Positions 55,167 to 64,000 of a DNA stretch of 64,000 nucleotides are shown piece after piece. Position numbers and translations under genes: made by a program. Position 1 is the stretch's first letter. The number at the start of each line of letters is the position of its first letter. The notes under the pieces are model-generated. The model saw nothing but the letters and a program-made list of their open reading frames with translations, made no database searches and was not told the origin of the DNA. The stretch is from Pogonophryne albipinna (taxonomy: Eukaryota > Chordata > Actinopteri > Perciformes > Artedidraconidae): positions 34,601,586 through 34,665,585 of the forward strand of contig CM053249.1 in NCBI GenBank assembly GCA_028583405.1, written 5' to 3'.

Positions 55167-55409
55167 TATGGAAAATAACTGCCTTTTTGTGCATGTTTTT
55201 CATAGAAAACGCAAATGATTACATTTTTGGTATTTTCTATTTGGGCGGAAGTTGCTTTAAAGATTGAACCCAAAAAGTTGTGAAAAAAACCTTTTAATAT
55301 AATGTTTTTATCAAAGTCTTTTGCAGTGGACATTTTTGTCTCGAATGACTAATTTGCGTAGTCCAATCGAATGATACCGGAGGGTTAAGTAAAAGGTACT
55401 TACACTTGT
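55167..55409. other. Spacer left of the hAT element
   Basis: No gene. The string ggacatttttgtctcgaatgactaat-like near 55330 also occurs near 54130, on the other side of the MITE-like copy, so the two flanks may belong to a repeated sequence. Confidence 0.3.
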
Positions 55410-55497
55410 GTAGTTTTTAGGGCTGCAACAAACGACTAATTTGATAATCGATTAATCTATCGATTAATGAAACGATTAATCGACTATTCAGACTATT

Positions 55498-55904
55498 TGA
55501 TGAAGCCATATCTAGGAGCTTATATTATTTAATAGTTATCCATTTATTTCATTGTTCTTTTTTGTTTATAGTAAATCTTCCTGTTAATTCTTATTTAAGT
55601 TGATCAAATAAGTTGAACTATGCCTCTGTTTTTGTAAAGGCAGCCTTTGGGCACCGGGGGAGGGGAGACCTGCTCATTATAAATATGGGAAACAGGTGGT
55701 AGTGAGCGGCGCACCCGGTAGGCTTATGGTTTTTTACCATCGGGTAAGAAGGAAGAGAAATGCTTGATGTGTTTATAATAAATCGCACTGAAACGACTTT
55801 TGCTCGGACCTTGATTTTTACCCATGCGTAAGATTCGCTGACGGGTGCCTCAGCGGCACTTTGCGTTATATTTCTTTCTTATATTTTTATGATTTTGGCC
55901 GCTA
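55498..55904 (+). mobile_element. BEL2 5' LTR
   Basis: 407 bp, TGATGAAGCC...TTGGCCGCTA, one mismatch to the 3' copy. TSD tatt on the left (55494-55497). A tataaa-like string and aataaa (about 55787) are present. Confidence 0.9.
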
Positions 55905-56354
55905 TAAAGTAAAAAACCCGCCTCATGAATGGATACTATTTTTTTGGAAACCCTTTTTCTGTGGATGGCCCGCTGCAAAGAGGGATAAAAGGATTTCCTT
56001 ATTGCAACTTGCGTGAGTCGCGTGGAAAGACAGGAGAGGAGGACAGACGCCGACCTCGTTTTGGAAATGTTTGTACGCGAGGCAGTGCGCGTGGGACTCG
56101 TGAGTAAACAAGAGGAAAACATGAATGATGAGTCATGCTTGTTGTGATTTAAAAAATGGATGCATACGCAAATGAAGATATGAGCCAAACGTGTCAAATT
56201 TTATGGATGTAATGATTAAACGTTTCATCAAAGAAATAAGGACGTCTGTGCATGCCAGTTTTACGCACGCTGCGGAGAACAGCGTTATGGATTAACGCAG
56301 ACGCAATCTGATCATAGGGATTTAATACAATATAAAAGCAACTCTCAAGTAAAA
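55905..56354 (+). other. BEL2 5' untranslated region
   Basis: 450 bp between LTR and start codon. No typical TGG-starting primer site directly abuts the LTR, so the primer site is unassigned. No gene. Confidence 0.5.
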
Positions 56355-59300
56355 ATGACTGAACCTAAAACTGCCATGGAGGCAGAGGATCTTTTAAAAT
56401 CCCTCACGGCCACACGCAGAGGGAAACTTGGAGTGTGCACAAGAAAACTAAATGAAACTAAAGCCCTGCTCACTGACGGTGGAAATGTTGATGATGTTGA
56501 TGATTACATGGATATGTTTAAAACTGCTATGGATGAATTCAATAAAGTGCATAATTCTCTCCAACAACTCTTAACTGAAGAGGAAAAGGACATTGATGTA
56601 ACAGACTGGTATGAACCCAGAATTATGAACTTTAATTACTTTGCAAAGGAAGTTAAAGCATGGAGAAGAGAACGTATTGCACAACTACAAGTTGATCCAC
56701 TTGACAGTATCTCCAATGCCTCCAAAAGGACTACAACATCAAGGGCCTCCTCTGCTGCTAAGTTAGCATCAGCAGAAAGGGCAGCTCTGGAGGCTAAGTC
56801 GGCTGCTTTAAAGGACATGCATGCACTGCGACTGGAGGAAACCATTCTCAAATCAAAAATGGAAAAGGTGGAGATGGAATCACAGATTGCAGCAGCAGAT
56901 GCCAAAATGAGGGTACTTCTCAGCCCAAATGAGGATGATCATCTTGGGGATGCTATGAATGCTTATTTAGATGAAGGTAAACTGGACAATGTGGAGCAAA
57001 CGTATACAGACACTTCTGTCTTGGAATTTATTGAAGTAGCTGCTGTACCTAAAACTCCACTACATAGAACAATTGTGGATTTCCATAAAAGATCTCGGCA
57101 AGCAAATGGTGCATCAAACCCACAACTGGAAAATCCTGCAATCAACATTTTTACTCAGGAAAACCTCAACACACTGGCACAGAGACAAAAGGACATAGCT
57201 GATCTCATGATAATGCAACAAAATCTATCCCTGCTACCTAAGAGAGAGGTGCCTGTGTTTAATGGTGACCCACTCTCTTATCAACCTTTCATGCATGTAT
57301 TCAGATACCTAATTGAAGAGAAAACTAGTAACTGCCAGGACAGGCTCTACTTTCTTGAACAGTTTACATCAGGTCAAGCCAGAGATCTGGTCCGTAGCTG
57401 TCTTCACATGGATGCACCAAGAGGATATTCAGAGGCCATGCAACTTTTAAAGAGACATTATGGAAATGAAATGAAAATTGCAAATGCTTATCTGGATAAG
57501 GCACTCAACTGGACAGCTATCAAGCCAGAGGATGGAAAATCTCTTCATGCCTACTCACTATACCTAAGAGAATGCCTTAACGCCATGCAGGACTTGGAGT
57601 ACATGGATGAGCTAGACGTCACATCAACGCTAAGACTAATTGTATCCAAGCTACCATATAAGCTCAGGGAAAGATGGCGCACGACAGCGTATGAAGAATT
57701 TCAAAAGAAAAACATCAGAGCTAGATTCAAACATCTGGTCGAATTCACTGAAAAGCATTCTGACATATTATTACACCCAGTGTTTGGAGAAATTAAAGAC
57801 TCAAATCCCACTAAAAGGATAATCACCAACAATAGGACAACTGACCTCAGAACACCTAAAAGGAGCAGTAGCTTTGCCACGGATGTCGCCGCAACTGAAC
57901 ATTATGACACCAGGCTACAGGCATTTAAGGTGCAGCAACCCACCTACATCAAAGCTGCCCCTGCAACCCTATGTAGTTTCTGTCAAGGCAGGCATGCAGT
58001 AGTGGACTGCTTAAAACTCAAATCAGAGCCTCACGACCAAAAGGTTAATTATCTAAAGACAAATGGTTACTGTTTTGGTTGCCTTAAGAAGGGTCACATG
58101 AGCAAAGCCTGTACATTGAAGCTAAACTGTCTAACATGCCAAAGGAAACATCCAACACTGCTGCATATTGATGAATTAAATTCAAAACAAGTCACCCTGC
58201 AAAACAGTATAACAGAACCAAAGCGAGCGTCCATCAACAGTGCGAAGGTATCAGCTGATCAGTCAACAGGGGCCGGTGAGGATTGTGCCCTTGCTATTGT
58301 TCCGGTGCAAGTTAAAGCAGCAAAAGAAAGCAAGTATATTCAAACCTACGCCTTTCTTGACCCGGGGAGCACGGCCACATTCTGTACTGAAAACCTAATG
58401 AACCAACTGAATACTAAAGGACGAAAGACTGAAATTCTACTCTGCACAATGGGACAAAAAAGGAATGCAAAAAGCTATGAAATCACAGGTCTGGAAATAG
58501 GAAACATAAATGGAGGACAATTTATCAATTTGCCCAAAGTGTACACACAAACTAAGATTCCTGTCTCAAAGGAAAACCTTCTCACACACTCCGATCTTGA
58601 AAAATGGCCTCATCTCAGTCAGATCCAAATCAAGGAAATTGATGCAGACATTGAAATGCTGATAGGGATGAATGTTCCCAAAGCCTTGGAACCCTGGGAT
58701 ATAATCCACAGTCAGGGTAATGGATCATATGCAGTGAAGACAATGTTTGGATGGGTGGTCAATGGGCCCCTCAAATCTCACACTGCTATGGATACTTCTG
58801 AAACAATGTCAGCAACCGTCAATAGAATTTCACTGGATAATTTGAGGGACCAGCTAGTCTCACAGTACAACCAGGATTTCCCTGAAAAGGAATATGAGGA
58901 AAAAAGAGAGATGTCATGTGAGGACAGGAAATTCATGGACTTGGCTGAAAGTTCAATAATCATCAAAAACGGACATTACAATTTACCTCTACCCTTCCGT
59001 GATAAGGACTTGGCCCTGCCTAACGATTACAACATGGCACTCCATCGCACAACCAACCTTGCTGGGAAATTCAAGAGGGATTCAGTTTACGCTGAAGAAT
59101 ATAAAGCCTTCATGGAAAAGGTACTGGAAAAGGGCTATGCCGAAAAGGTTCCACAAGATCAACTTCAAAGATCAGACGGCAGGCTCTGGTACATACCGCA
59201 TCATGGGGTTTACCATAAAAGAAAGAAGAAACTCAGGGTTGTATTTGACTGTTCATCTTCATTTAAAGGAAAGTCCCTTAATGCTGAACTCCTCCAAGGT

Positions 59301-61814
59301 CCGGACTTGACTAATCCACTTCTAGGCGTCTTGCTTCGTTTCCGTCAGGAGAAAATTGCAATAATGGCTGACATTGAAGCAATGTACTACCAAGTACAAG
59401 TACAGGAAGACCACCGTGACTATCTCAGGTTTTTGTGGTGGGCTCAAGGAGACATCAGCAAACGACTGGAGGTCTATCGGATGAATGTGAATCTCTTTGG
59501 TGCAGTATCATCCCCAAGCATAGCCAGCTTTGCCTTGCAACAAGTGTCAAGAGACAATGCCAGTAAATACAGCATGGAAGTACTGGAAACCATTCAGCGC
59601 AGCTTTTATGTGGATGATGGTCTCAAATCTGTGGCTTCTACAACTCAAGCTATCGACCTTACCAAGGATCTAATGAAGGCATGTGCCGAAGGAGAATTTA
59701 CTCTTACCAAATGGGTGAGTAACAGCCAAGACGTGCTTAGAACCATCCCTGAAGTGCACAGAGCTAAACCAGTTGAGCAACTAGATCTGGACAAAGAAAA
59801 AACACCTCTAGAAAGAGTTCTAGGCATCCAGTGGAATATCGTGAGAGATACTTTTACCTTCACTGCTGCCATCAAACACAGAGTTCCTACAAGAAGAACA
59901 GTTCTTTCTATTGTCAGTTCTATTTACGACCCCCTCGGTTTCCTTTCACCATTCATCCTCAAGGCCAAGCAAATCCTTAAAGGACTCTGCATTGATAAGT
60001 GTGGATGGGATGAAGTTATCCCAGAACACCTTTCAAAGTCATGGCAAAGATGGATAGCAGAACTAGATCAGCTGGGCAGATTTGAAGTGAACAGGTGCAT
60101 GAAGCCTGAACATTTTGGACTCGTAAGGACTGCTGAGCTGCATCACTTCTGTGATGCAAGTGAAACCGGGCATGGCACTGCAAGCTACCTTAGATTCACG
60201 GACCACAAAGGAGATACTCATGTGTCATTCATTCTCGGGAAATCCAGAGTCAATCCTCTGAAGCAAATCACCATTCCCAGACTGGAGCTCGCAGCTGCTA
60301 CACTTGCTGTAAAAGTTGACAGGATGTTACAGAAGGAACTAAACATGAAACTACAGAAATCAACCTTCTGGACAGATAGTACATCAGTACTAAAATATAT
60401 CCACAACCAAACAAAAATATTCCATACCTACGTTGCTAATAGGATAGCTGTGATTCACAACTTGTCCCAAGAAAGCCAATGGAGGCATGTAAGTTCCAAG
60501 GACAATCCAGCAGACTTTGCATCACGTGGATTGAATATTGAACCATTCTTGGAGTCCACAAGATGGCTGAATGGCCCTGACTTCCTTTCAAAGGAGGAAA
60601 GTGAATGGCCCGAAGTGCCAAAGGATCTTGGCCACATCCTCCGTAATGATCCAGAGATTAAAAAGGACATCTCTGTTAACAGCTTGAAAATAAATAACTG
60701 TGCAACCACCGACCTCATTGAACACTACTCCTCTTGGAAAAAACTACAGAGAGCAGTTGGTTGGTTGTTGAAACTCAAAAGACTGCTTCAATCCAAAAGA
60801 GCTAAAGCACCAGTGACCCGCTCCAAAACTGCAGAAAGACAACAAGGACTATCTGTGGAGGATTTGGAGGAAGCAGAGAAATCCATCATTCACTATGAAC
60901 AAGAGTGCTACTTTGAATCTGAGCTGATGCTGCTAAGGAAAGGAAAAGATGTTAAAGCTGACAGCCCCTTACGCAAAGTTGATCCTATTCTGGATGAAGG
61001 TATCCTACGGATTGGAGGACGCATAAGTAAATCTGCTATGCCAGTACATTTGAGAAACCCGATAATCCTTCCAAAAAACTCCCACATATCCAAACTGATT
61101 CTACGCGATATTCATCAGCAGGTCGGACACTCTGGGAGGAACCACATGCTCTCCAGACTAGGCCAGAAATTCTGGTTACCCTCTGCCAACTCTTCTGCAA
61201 GGAAAATAATAAAGGCTTGTGTTTTTTGTAGACGCATGCAAGCTAGAGTTGGAGAACAAAAAATGGCTGACCTACCTGAAGATCGGGTGGCTCCAGACCT
61301 TCCACCTTTCTCTCATGTGGGAATTGACTATTTCGGACCCATCGTGGTTAAAAGAGGTCGAGGCCAGGTGAAGCGGTGGGGGGTAATATTCACCTGCCTT
61401 GTGAGTCGAGCTATTCATCTGGAGGTGGCGAGTACCTTGGATACTAACTCCTGCATCAACGCCATAAGGCGGTTTTCATGTCGAAGAGGACCAATTCTAA
61501 CAATCAGAACAGATCATGGGACCAACTTTGTAGGCGCTCAGAAAGAACTGGAGACTGCTCTAAACCAGCTTGATCACAAAAGGATCCAGGATTCCCTGCT
61601 CTCTGAGCAAGTCAGGTGGCTGTTCAATCCCCCATCAGGAGCACACTTCGGAGGAGTGTGGGAAAGACTGATCAGGCTGGTGAAAAAAGTACTCTTTCAG
61701 TTCTTCAACATCAGGTCATGGATGATGAAATGCTACAAACTGCCTTTTGTGAAGTTGAATCTATTCTCAATGACAGACCAATCACAACTGTGTCAGCTGA
61801 TCCTAATGATTTAG
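56355..61814 (+). CDS. BEL/Pao Gag-Pol polyprotein (BEL2)
   Basis: 1819 codons in one frame. N-terminal coiled coil (about 140-195), DUF1759-type gag region (about 295-440: KREVPVFNGDPLSYQPF, ARDLVRSCLHMD), zinc knuckles CSFCQGRHAVVDC (539) and CFGCLKKGHMSKAC (573). Protease FLDPGSTATFCTE (667; DPGS in place of DSG/DTG). RT RVVFDCSSSFKGKSLN, MADIEAMYYQV and YVDDGL (1084). RNase H FCDASETGHGTA (1265) and WTDSTSVLKYI (1338). Integrase: CVFCRR, D in VGIDYFGP (1655), D in RTDHGTNFVG (1718), E in GVWERL (1768). All catalytic residues are present. The last ~40 codons after about 61695 are out of frame; the true C-terminus lies in the next frame. Confidence 0.93.
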   Translation: MTEPKTAMEAEDLLKSLTATRRGKLGVCTRKLNETKALLTDGGNVDDVDDYMDMFKTAMDEFNKVHNSLQQLLTEEEKDIDVTDWYEPRIMNFNYFAKEVKAWRRERIAQLQVDPLDSISNASKRTTTSRASSAAKLASAERAALEAKSAALKDMHALRLEETILKSKMEKVEMESQIAAADAKMRVLLSPNEDDHLGDAMNAYLDEGKLDNVEQTYTDTSVLEFIEVAAVPKTPLHRTIVDFHKRSRQANGASNPQLENPAINIFTQENLNTLAQRQKDIADLMIMQQNLSLLPKREVPVFNGDPLSYQPFMHVFRYLIEEKTSNCQDRLYFLEQFTSGQARDLVRSCLHMDAPRGYSEAMQLLKRHYGNEMKIANAYLDKALNWTAIKPEDGKSLHAYSLYLRECLNAMQDLEYMDELDVTSTLRLIVSKLPYKLRERWRTTAYEEFQKKNIRARFKHLVEFTEKHSDILLHPVFGEIKDSNPTKRIITNNRTTDLRTPKRSSSFATDVAATEHYDTRLQAFKVQQPTYIKAAPATLCSFCQGRHAVVDCLKLKSEPHDQKVNYLKTNGYCFGCLKKGHMSKACTLKLNCLTCQRKHPTLLHIDELNSKQVTLQNSITEPKRASINSAKVSADQSTGAGEDCALAIVPVQVKAAKESKYIQTYAFLDPGSTATFCTENLMNQLNTKGRKTEILLCTMGQKRNAKSYEITGLEIGNINGGQFINLPKVYTQTKIPVSKENLLTHSDLEKWPHLSQIQIKEIDADIEMLIGMNVPKALEPWDIIHSQGNGSYAVKTMFGWVVNGPLKSHTAMDTSETMSATVNRISLDNLRDQLVSQYNQDFPEKEYEEKREMSCEDRKFMDLAESSIIIKNGHYNLPLPFRDKDLALPNDYNMALHRTTNLAGKFKRDSVYAEEYKAFMEKVLEKGYAEKVPQDQLQRSDGRLWYIPHHGVYHKRKKKLRVVFDCSSSFKGKSLNAELLQGPDLTNPLLGVLLRFRQEKIAIMADIEAMYYQVQVQEDHRDYLRFLWWAQGDISKRLEVYRMNVNLFGAVSSPSIASFALQQVSRDNASKYSMEVLETIQRSFYVDDGLKSVASTTQAIDLTKDLMKACAEGEFTLTKWVSNSQDVLRTIPEVHRAKPVEQLDLDKEKTPLERVLGIQWNIVRDTFTFTAAIKHRVPTRRTVLSIVSSIYDPLGFLSPFILKAKQILKGLCIDKCGWDEVIPEHLSKSWQRWIAELDQLGRFEVNRCMKPEHFGLVRTAELHHFCDASETGHGTASYLRFTDHKGDTHVSFILGKSRVNPLKQITIPRLELAAATLAVKVDRMLQKELNMKLQKSTFWTDSTSVLKYIHNQTKIFHTYVANRIAVIHNLSQESQWRHVSSKDNPADFASRGLNIEPFLESTRWLNGPDFLSKEESEWPEVPKDLGHILRNDPEIKKDISVNSLKINNCATTDLIEHYSSWKKLQRAVGWLLKLKRLLQSKRAKAPVTRSKTAERQQGLSVEDLEEAEKSIIHYEQECYFESELMLLRKGKDVKADSPLRKVDPILDEGILRIGGRISKSAMPVHLRNPIILPKNSHISKLILRDIHQQVGHSGRNHMLSRLGQKFWLPSANSSARKIIKACVFCRRMQARVGEQKMADLPEDRVAPDLPPFSHVGIDYFGPIVVKRGRGQVKRWGVIFTCLVSRAIHLEVASTLDTNSCINAIRRFSCRRGPILTIRTDHGTNFVGAQKELETALNQLDHKRIQDSLLSEQVRWLFNPPSGAHFGGVWERLIRLVKKVLFQFFNIRSWMMKCYKLPFVKLNLFSMTDQSQLCQLILMI

Positions 61815-62200
61815 AACCCCTCACGCCAAACCACCTGCTGCAGCTGAAAACCAAACCACTCTTACCACCTGGACTCTTCTACCAAGATGACCTCTACACC
61901 AGAAAGAGATGGAGACAAGTTCAATACATTGCAGACCTCTTCTGGCAGAGGTTGGCTAAAGAATATCTGCCACTCTTGCAGCAAAGGCAAAAGTGGGTCA
62001 ACACTAGAAGGAATCTTCAACCCAACGATATTGTGGTCATCGTCGATGAAACAGCACCAAGGAACTCATGGCCCCTCGGCCGTGTGGTTAAAACCCTGCC
62101 CGGACCCAAAGGTCTGGTCAGAAGTGTGTTAGTTCAGACCAAGACTAACATCCTGCAAAGGCCCATTAGTAAGCTCTGTCTACTCCTGGAAGCCAACTGA
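61616..62200 (+). CDS. BEL2 polyprotein C-terminus (DUF5641-like), shifted frame
   Basis: Continues the polyprotein in another frame from about 61695: DDEMLQTAFCEVESILNDRP, LEPLTPNHLL, KRWRQVQYIADLFWQRLAKE, NSWPLGRVVKTLPGPKGL, ending TGA at 62200. This is the C-terminal integrase-associated domain (DUF5641-type) of BEL elements. The frame change lies just after a run of six A's. Whether it is a real mutation or an assembly indel cannot be told here; otherwise the element has only one visible defect. Confidence 0.85.
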   Translation: MAVQSPIRSTLRRSVGKTDQAGEKSTLSVLQHQVMDDEMLQTAFCEVESILNDRPITTVSADPNDLEPLTPNHLLQLKTKPLLPPGLFYQDDLYTRKRWRQVQYIADLFWQRLAKEYLPLLQQRQKWVNTRRNLQPNDIVVIVDETAPRNSWPLGRVVKTLPGPKGLVRSVLVQTKTNILQRPISKLCLLLEAN

Positions 62201-62567
62201 GCCAAGAGCTAGCCAATGCCCTACCCCTTATCCCCTGCACACACACATACTGTCTTTCTTACATCTTTCCATACACAAACCTCTATTTCAAACTACACTG
62301 ATACCCTTTTGACTATTGTCTCCTGCCTCAGGGACAGTGAGTGGTGAAACCACAAAAGACACTGATGCAGCATGAACTTTGGGGGGGATCTAAGTGGGGG
62401 CTAATTGAAATTGTTGAATGTATATCTGCATATTAGTCGATTTTGTATGATAAACAGAAATGTAATTAGATATTTTGCGTAGTTTAAAATATTTAAAGGT
62501 GTTACCTGGCTCCATAGAAGGTTTTGTTGTAATTGATTTGCTATTGCATCACAATTAGGGGCCGGTA
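62201..62567 (+). other. BEL2 3' untranslated region with polypurine tracts
   Basis: Contains aactttgggggggatctaag (about 62375) and, just before the LTR, aattaggggccggta. No gene seen. Confidence 0.6.
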
Positions 62568-62974
62568 TGATGAAGCCATATCTAGGAGCTTATATTATTT
62601 AATAGTTATCCATTTATTTCATTGTTCTTTTTTGTTTATAGTAAATCTTCCTGTTAATTATTATTTAAGTTGATCAAATAAGTTGAACTATGCCTCTGTT
62701 TTTGTAAAGGCAGCCTTTGGGCACCGGGGGAGGGGAGACCTGCTCATTATAAATATGGGAAACAGGTGGTAGTGAGCGGCGCACCCGGTAGGCTTATGGT
62801 TTTTTACCATCGGGTAAGAAGGAAGAGAAATGCTTGATGTGTTTATAATAAATCGCACTGAAACGACTTTTGCTCGGACCTTGATTTTTACCCATGCGTA
62901 AGATTCGCTGACGGGTGCCTCAGCGGCACTTTGCGTTATATTTCTTTCTTATATTTTTATGATTTTGGCCGCTA
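62568..62974 (+). mobile_element. BEL2 3' LTR
   Basis: 407 bp, followed by tatt (62975-62978), matching 55494-55497. It differs from the 5' LTR by a single base (near 62660). Confidence 0.92.
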
Positions 62975-63343
62975 TATTATTACTGTATGCCTTGCACAAT
63001 TTCTCAAACGCTCTTATTTAGCCATCAACATTTAGATTTAGCTTGAGGTTATTTTAGGTATGTGGAAACTAACAATGAAGACAATAAAGATGAATATTGA
63101 TTCAAAAATACATATATTATTAAATTAACTAAACAAATTGTGAACAAAATTAACATAGCTTTTTATTTAAATTAAATAATATTTAAATTAAATAAATAAT
63201 ATTTCAAAAGAAAACAAAAGAAACAACAATGTTTTAACAAATCGTATAATGTGATAACATAATTGTAAACAGAATATCTGAAACTTTAACAAAATAAGTA
63301 ACTCAGTTCCCTCTAATCATAAACTCATGTTTGTATCATTGAG
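62975..63343. other. AT-rich interior of the hAT element
   Basis: Very AT-rich with no gene. Possibly remains of the transposase 3' region or filler of a deletion derivative. Confidence 0.35.
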
Positions 63344-63570
63344 TTAACTCTGTTTGTTGCTGCTAGCATACATAACACCTGACGTGGAAAAGTTACTCGT
63401 GGATGGGGCTACAGAGCTACTAGAAAGACAGTGGAACCCGATGCATTCCTCCGTCTGAATGTGGAGCACTTTTGCCAAATGTTTAGACAAATTGCTCGTG
63501 TTACCGCCCTTACATGCTAAACTCTTATTGCACTCTTGGTAACGAGCATTGTCCACCTAGAGACGGGTAA
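63344..63570 (-). pseudogene. BED zinc-finger fragment of a ZBED-like hAT transposase
   Basis: Minus strand: CNKSLACKGGNTSNLSKHLA, then HIQTEECIGFHCLSSSSV. The first is the second half of a BED finger, with Cys and the paired His typical of ZBED/hAT transposases that bind the transposon ends. The frame opens only at about 63556 and lacks the first half of the finger, and the rest of the transposase is absent. Upstream (63570-63700) is GC-richer and promoter-like. Confidence 0.6.
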
Positions 63571-64000
63571 CATTTAACCACACCTCGGAGCGCTTCTCTC
63601 CGCCATCCCCGCCGTGTGTTGCTGCATGTAGCAGCTGCGTGTGTGTAAACTGCCCCGCCCCCTCGCACACAGACGGGGGAGAGAGAGATCTCGTCTCGAT
63701 TGGAAAGATCGAAAATACACAGACGCATTTTTTTGTCTTTTTGAATTTTAGAAACGAGTTGGCGACACTAAGACTGCGATATAATGTTTATGTAGCAATA
63801 ATACATATGACATATATTTTATAAATGTCTCCAGTAGCGATAAAAACACCGATAACGTTGGAGCTTAACGGCGCGTAAAACACACGTGATGACGTCACCA
63901 ACTAATCGGCGACTGAATTAGTTGGCAACTAATTTAAGTCGATTAGTTGATGCACCCCTAGTAGTTTTTCTGCCGCCATGTCTTCAAATGTGCCAGTTGC

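Larger units (their letters stand above)
55418..63960. mobile_element. hAT element with 8-bp TSD, host of BEL2
   Basis: Ends TAGGGCTGCAACAAACGACT (55418) and, complementary, TAGGGGTGCATCAACTAATC (63960). A perfect 8-bp target duplication gtagtttt flanks it (55410-55417 and 63961-63968). Without the nested BEL (55498-62974 plus one TSD copy) the element is about 1.06 kb and carries a BED-finger fragment, so it is non-autonomous. Confidence 0.9.

Overview
The window looks like a teleost (probably percomorph) genomic region built almost entirely of transposable elements. Reasons: fish-type BEL/Pao and Gypsy elements, L2/CR1-group LINEs whose ORF1 carries an esterase domain, a gammaretrovirus-type endogenous retrovirus (ERV), hAT and Harbinger elements, long CA microsatellites, GT-AG introns, and a fish multicopy SAMD3-like gene. 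No complete conserved single-copy host gene is visible and the species cannot be named.

Layout. (1) 1-3175: decayed LINE-A on the minus strand, cut by a solo LTR (987-1480, TSD agac). (2) 3176-5205: direct repeats and AT-rich degenerate repeats. (3) about 5220-19541: a long element bounded by arrays of ACCCAGC/GGGTTATT motifs; it carries broken exons of a SAMD3-like gene, and the last exon is split by a Gypsy element (9410-18360, TSD tata). (4) 19545 to about 41240: LINE-B on the minus strand, hosting an hAT derivative (19963-21373) and a truncated BEL/Pao element (about 22920-40217). That BEL contains a full-length ERV in the opposite orientation (25470-37870, TSD gtct) with two nearly identical LTRs and long gag, pro, pol and env frames. 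(5) 41497-42720: tandem repeats rich in T-box-like palindromes. (6) about 42735-52113: a DNA element carrying a five-exon, apparently intact transposase-like gene (DUF7869-type family) on the minus strand; its large intron 2 holds a Harbinger-type element and a stray exon. (7) 54289-55166: a short non-autonomous copy of the same element in inverted orientation, with 27-bp terminal inverted repeats. (8) 55418-63960: an hAT element with a perfect 8-bp TSD, hosting a young BEL/Pao element (55498-62974, TSD tatt).

The nesting orders the events. LINE-B was hit by the hAT and the BEL, and the BEL was later hit by the ERV. The ACCCAGC element was hit by the Gypsy, and the right-hand hAT by the second BEL. 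LTR comparison by eye gives ERV: one 1-nt indel in 558/559 bp; BEL2: one mismatch in 407; Gypsy: about four substitutions and four homopolymer indels in about 1060. The ERV and BEL2 are therefore the youngest. Several frame breaks lie at or near homopolymers, so some apparent pseudogenisation may be assembly error.

The two items most worth follow-up are the ERV with its long frames and the multi-exon transposase-like gene with its own terminal repeats and short derivative.
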